Below, in pieces: positions 12,697-12,935 of a stretch of DNA of 12,935 bases; positions within the stretch are counted from its first letter, which is position 1, and each line of letters opens with the position of its first letter. The notes under the pieces are model-generated. The model did not search any database. It worked only from the letters and a program-made list of their open reading frames with translations, and was not told the origin of the DNA. A program made the position numbers and the translations under genes. Origin of the DNA: Verrucomicrobiota bacterium (GTDB taxonomy: Bacteria > Verrucomicrobiota > Verrucomicrobiia > Opitutales > Opitutaceae). Location of the stretch: the NCBI GenBank assembly GCA_023446865.1, contig JAEXPL010000156.1, positions 1 through 12,935 of the forward strand, written 5' to 3'.

Positions 12697-12935
12697 CTAA
12701 AGTGCGCCGGCAGCGCGGCGTTCGAACAGGAACTCGCCGGGCGTGGCGAGGCGCAGGCCGTAGACCTCGCGGCCGAGTTTCCCGTGGAAATCGGTCTCGT
12801 CGAGGGTGAGCAACCAATCCGCCCGGGCCGCGAGGGCGGTGATGACGACCGGCCGGTCCTTGGCCTTCGGGAAGAGCAACGGCTTGTCGAGGGCGAGGCT
12901 GGCGCGGATCAGCCGCACGCGGGGCGCGATCTCTG
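12697..12935 (-). CDS. PIN-domain protein, C-terminal part (5' partial)
   Basis: PIN-domain proteins are metal-dependent RNases; many are toxins of VapBC-type toxin-antitoxin pairs. The visible 78 residues hold the C-terminal half of the fold: KDRPVVITALAARADWLLTLD, then ETDFHGK, then YGLRLATPGEFL. The aspartates in KDRPV and TLDETDF fit the third and fourth acidic positions of the active site, and TPGEFL fits the family's closing strand and helix. The pattern is closest to the PIN_3-type group, judged from memory. The frame is open to the window edge, so the start and the first two acidic residues are outside. A GTG at 12916-12918 exists, but a start there would remove half the domain. An antitoxin gene, if any, should lie beyond the window upstream. 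Confidence 0.78.
   Translation of the reverse strand, partial: EIAPRVRLIRASLALDKPLLFPKAKDRPVVITALAARADWLLTLDETDFHGKLGREVYGLRLATPGEFLFERRAAGAL

Overview
The window is a GC-rich (about 67% in the one helicase row I counted) stretch of a Gram-negative bacterial chromosome. The mreBCD genes, two lipoproteins, a MscS channel and a DUF2959 lipoprotein fit a Gram-negative cell. The general style (high GC, few Shine-Dalgarno sites, degenerate heptamer repeats between genes) reminds me of Opitutaceae-type Verrucomicrobiota, but that placement is an inference without phylogenetic support. No tRNA, rRNA or CRISPR array is visible.

Left part (1-2218, + strand): a rod-shape operon, mreB (5' end outside the window), mreC and mreD. 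No mrdA/rodA follows. Next (2241-3300, - strand) come three small genes in a row: a CxxC-20-CxxC zinc-ribbon membrane protein and two small hydrophobic membrane proteins. A palindrome-rich non-coding stretch (3301-3689) separates them from a MscS-family channel (3690-4997, - strand). A second repeat-rich gap (4998-5411) follows.

Middle (5412-7304): two tandem small heat shock protein (Hsp20) genes on the - strand. Each is preceded by a degenerate 7-base tandem repeat. The downstream gene has a strong Shine-Dalgarno sequence that can fold into a fourU-like hairpin, a candidate RNA thermometer. Divergent from the pair is a DUF2959 lipoprotein on the + strand, which converges with a 1247-residue SWIM/SNF2 helicase (7312-11055, - strand).

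Right end (11232-12935): an accessory, decaying zone. It holds a serine recombinase broken by two frameshifts and lacking one catalytic arginine, then a lower-GC orphan lipoprotein with a clear intrinsic terminator. Upstream of the lipoprotein is a C-terminal RHS/YD-repeat core remnant that ends at its DPTG motif and shares a reading frame with the lipoprotein. The C-terminal part of a PIN-domain protein runs off the window edge. The RHS scar, lipoprotein, PIN protein and dead recombinase look like remains of toxin/immunity or toxin-antitoxin cargo. The most promising new observations are the candidate Hsp20 thermometer, the heptad repeats, and the RHS-lipoprotein arrangement.
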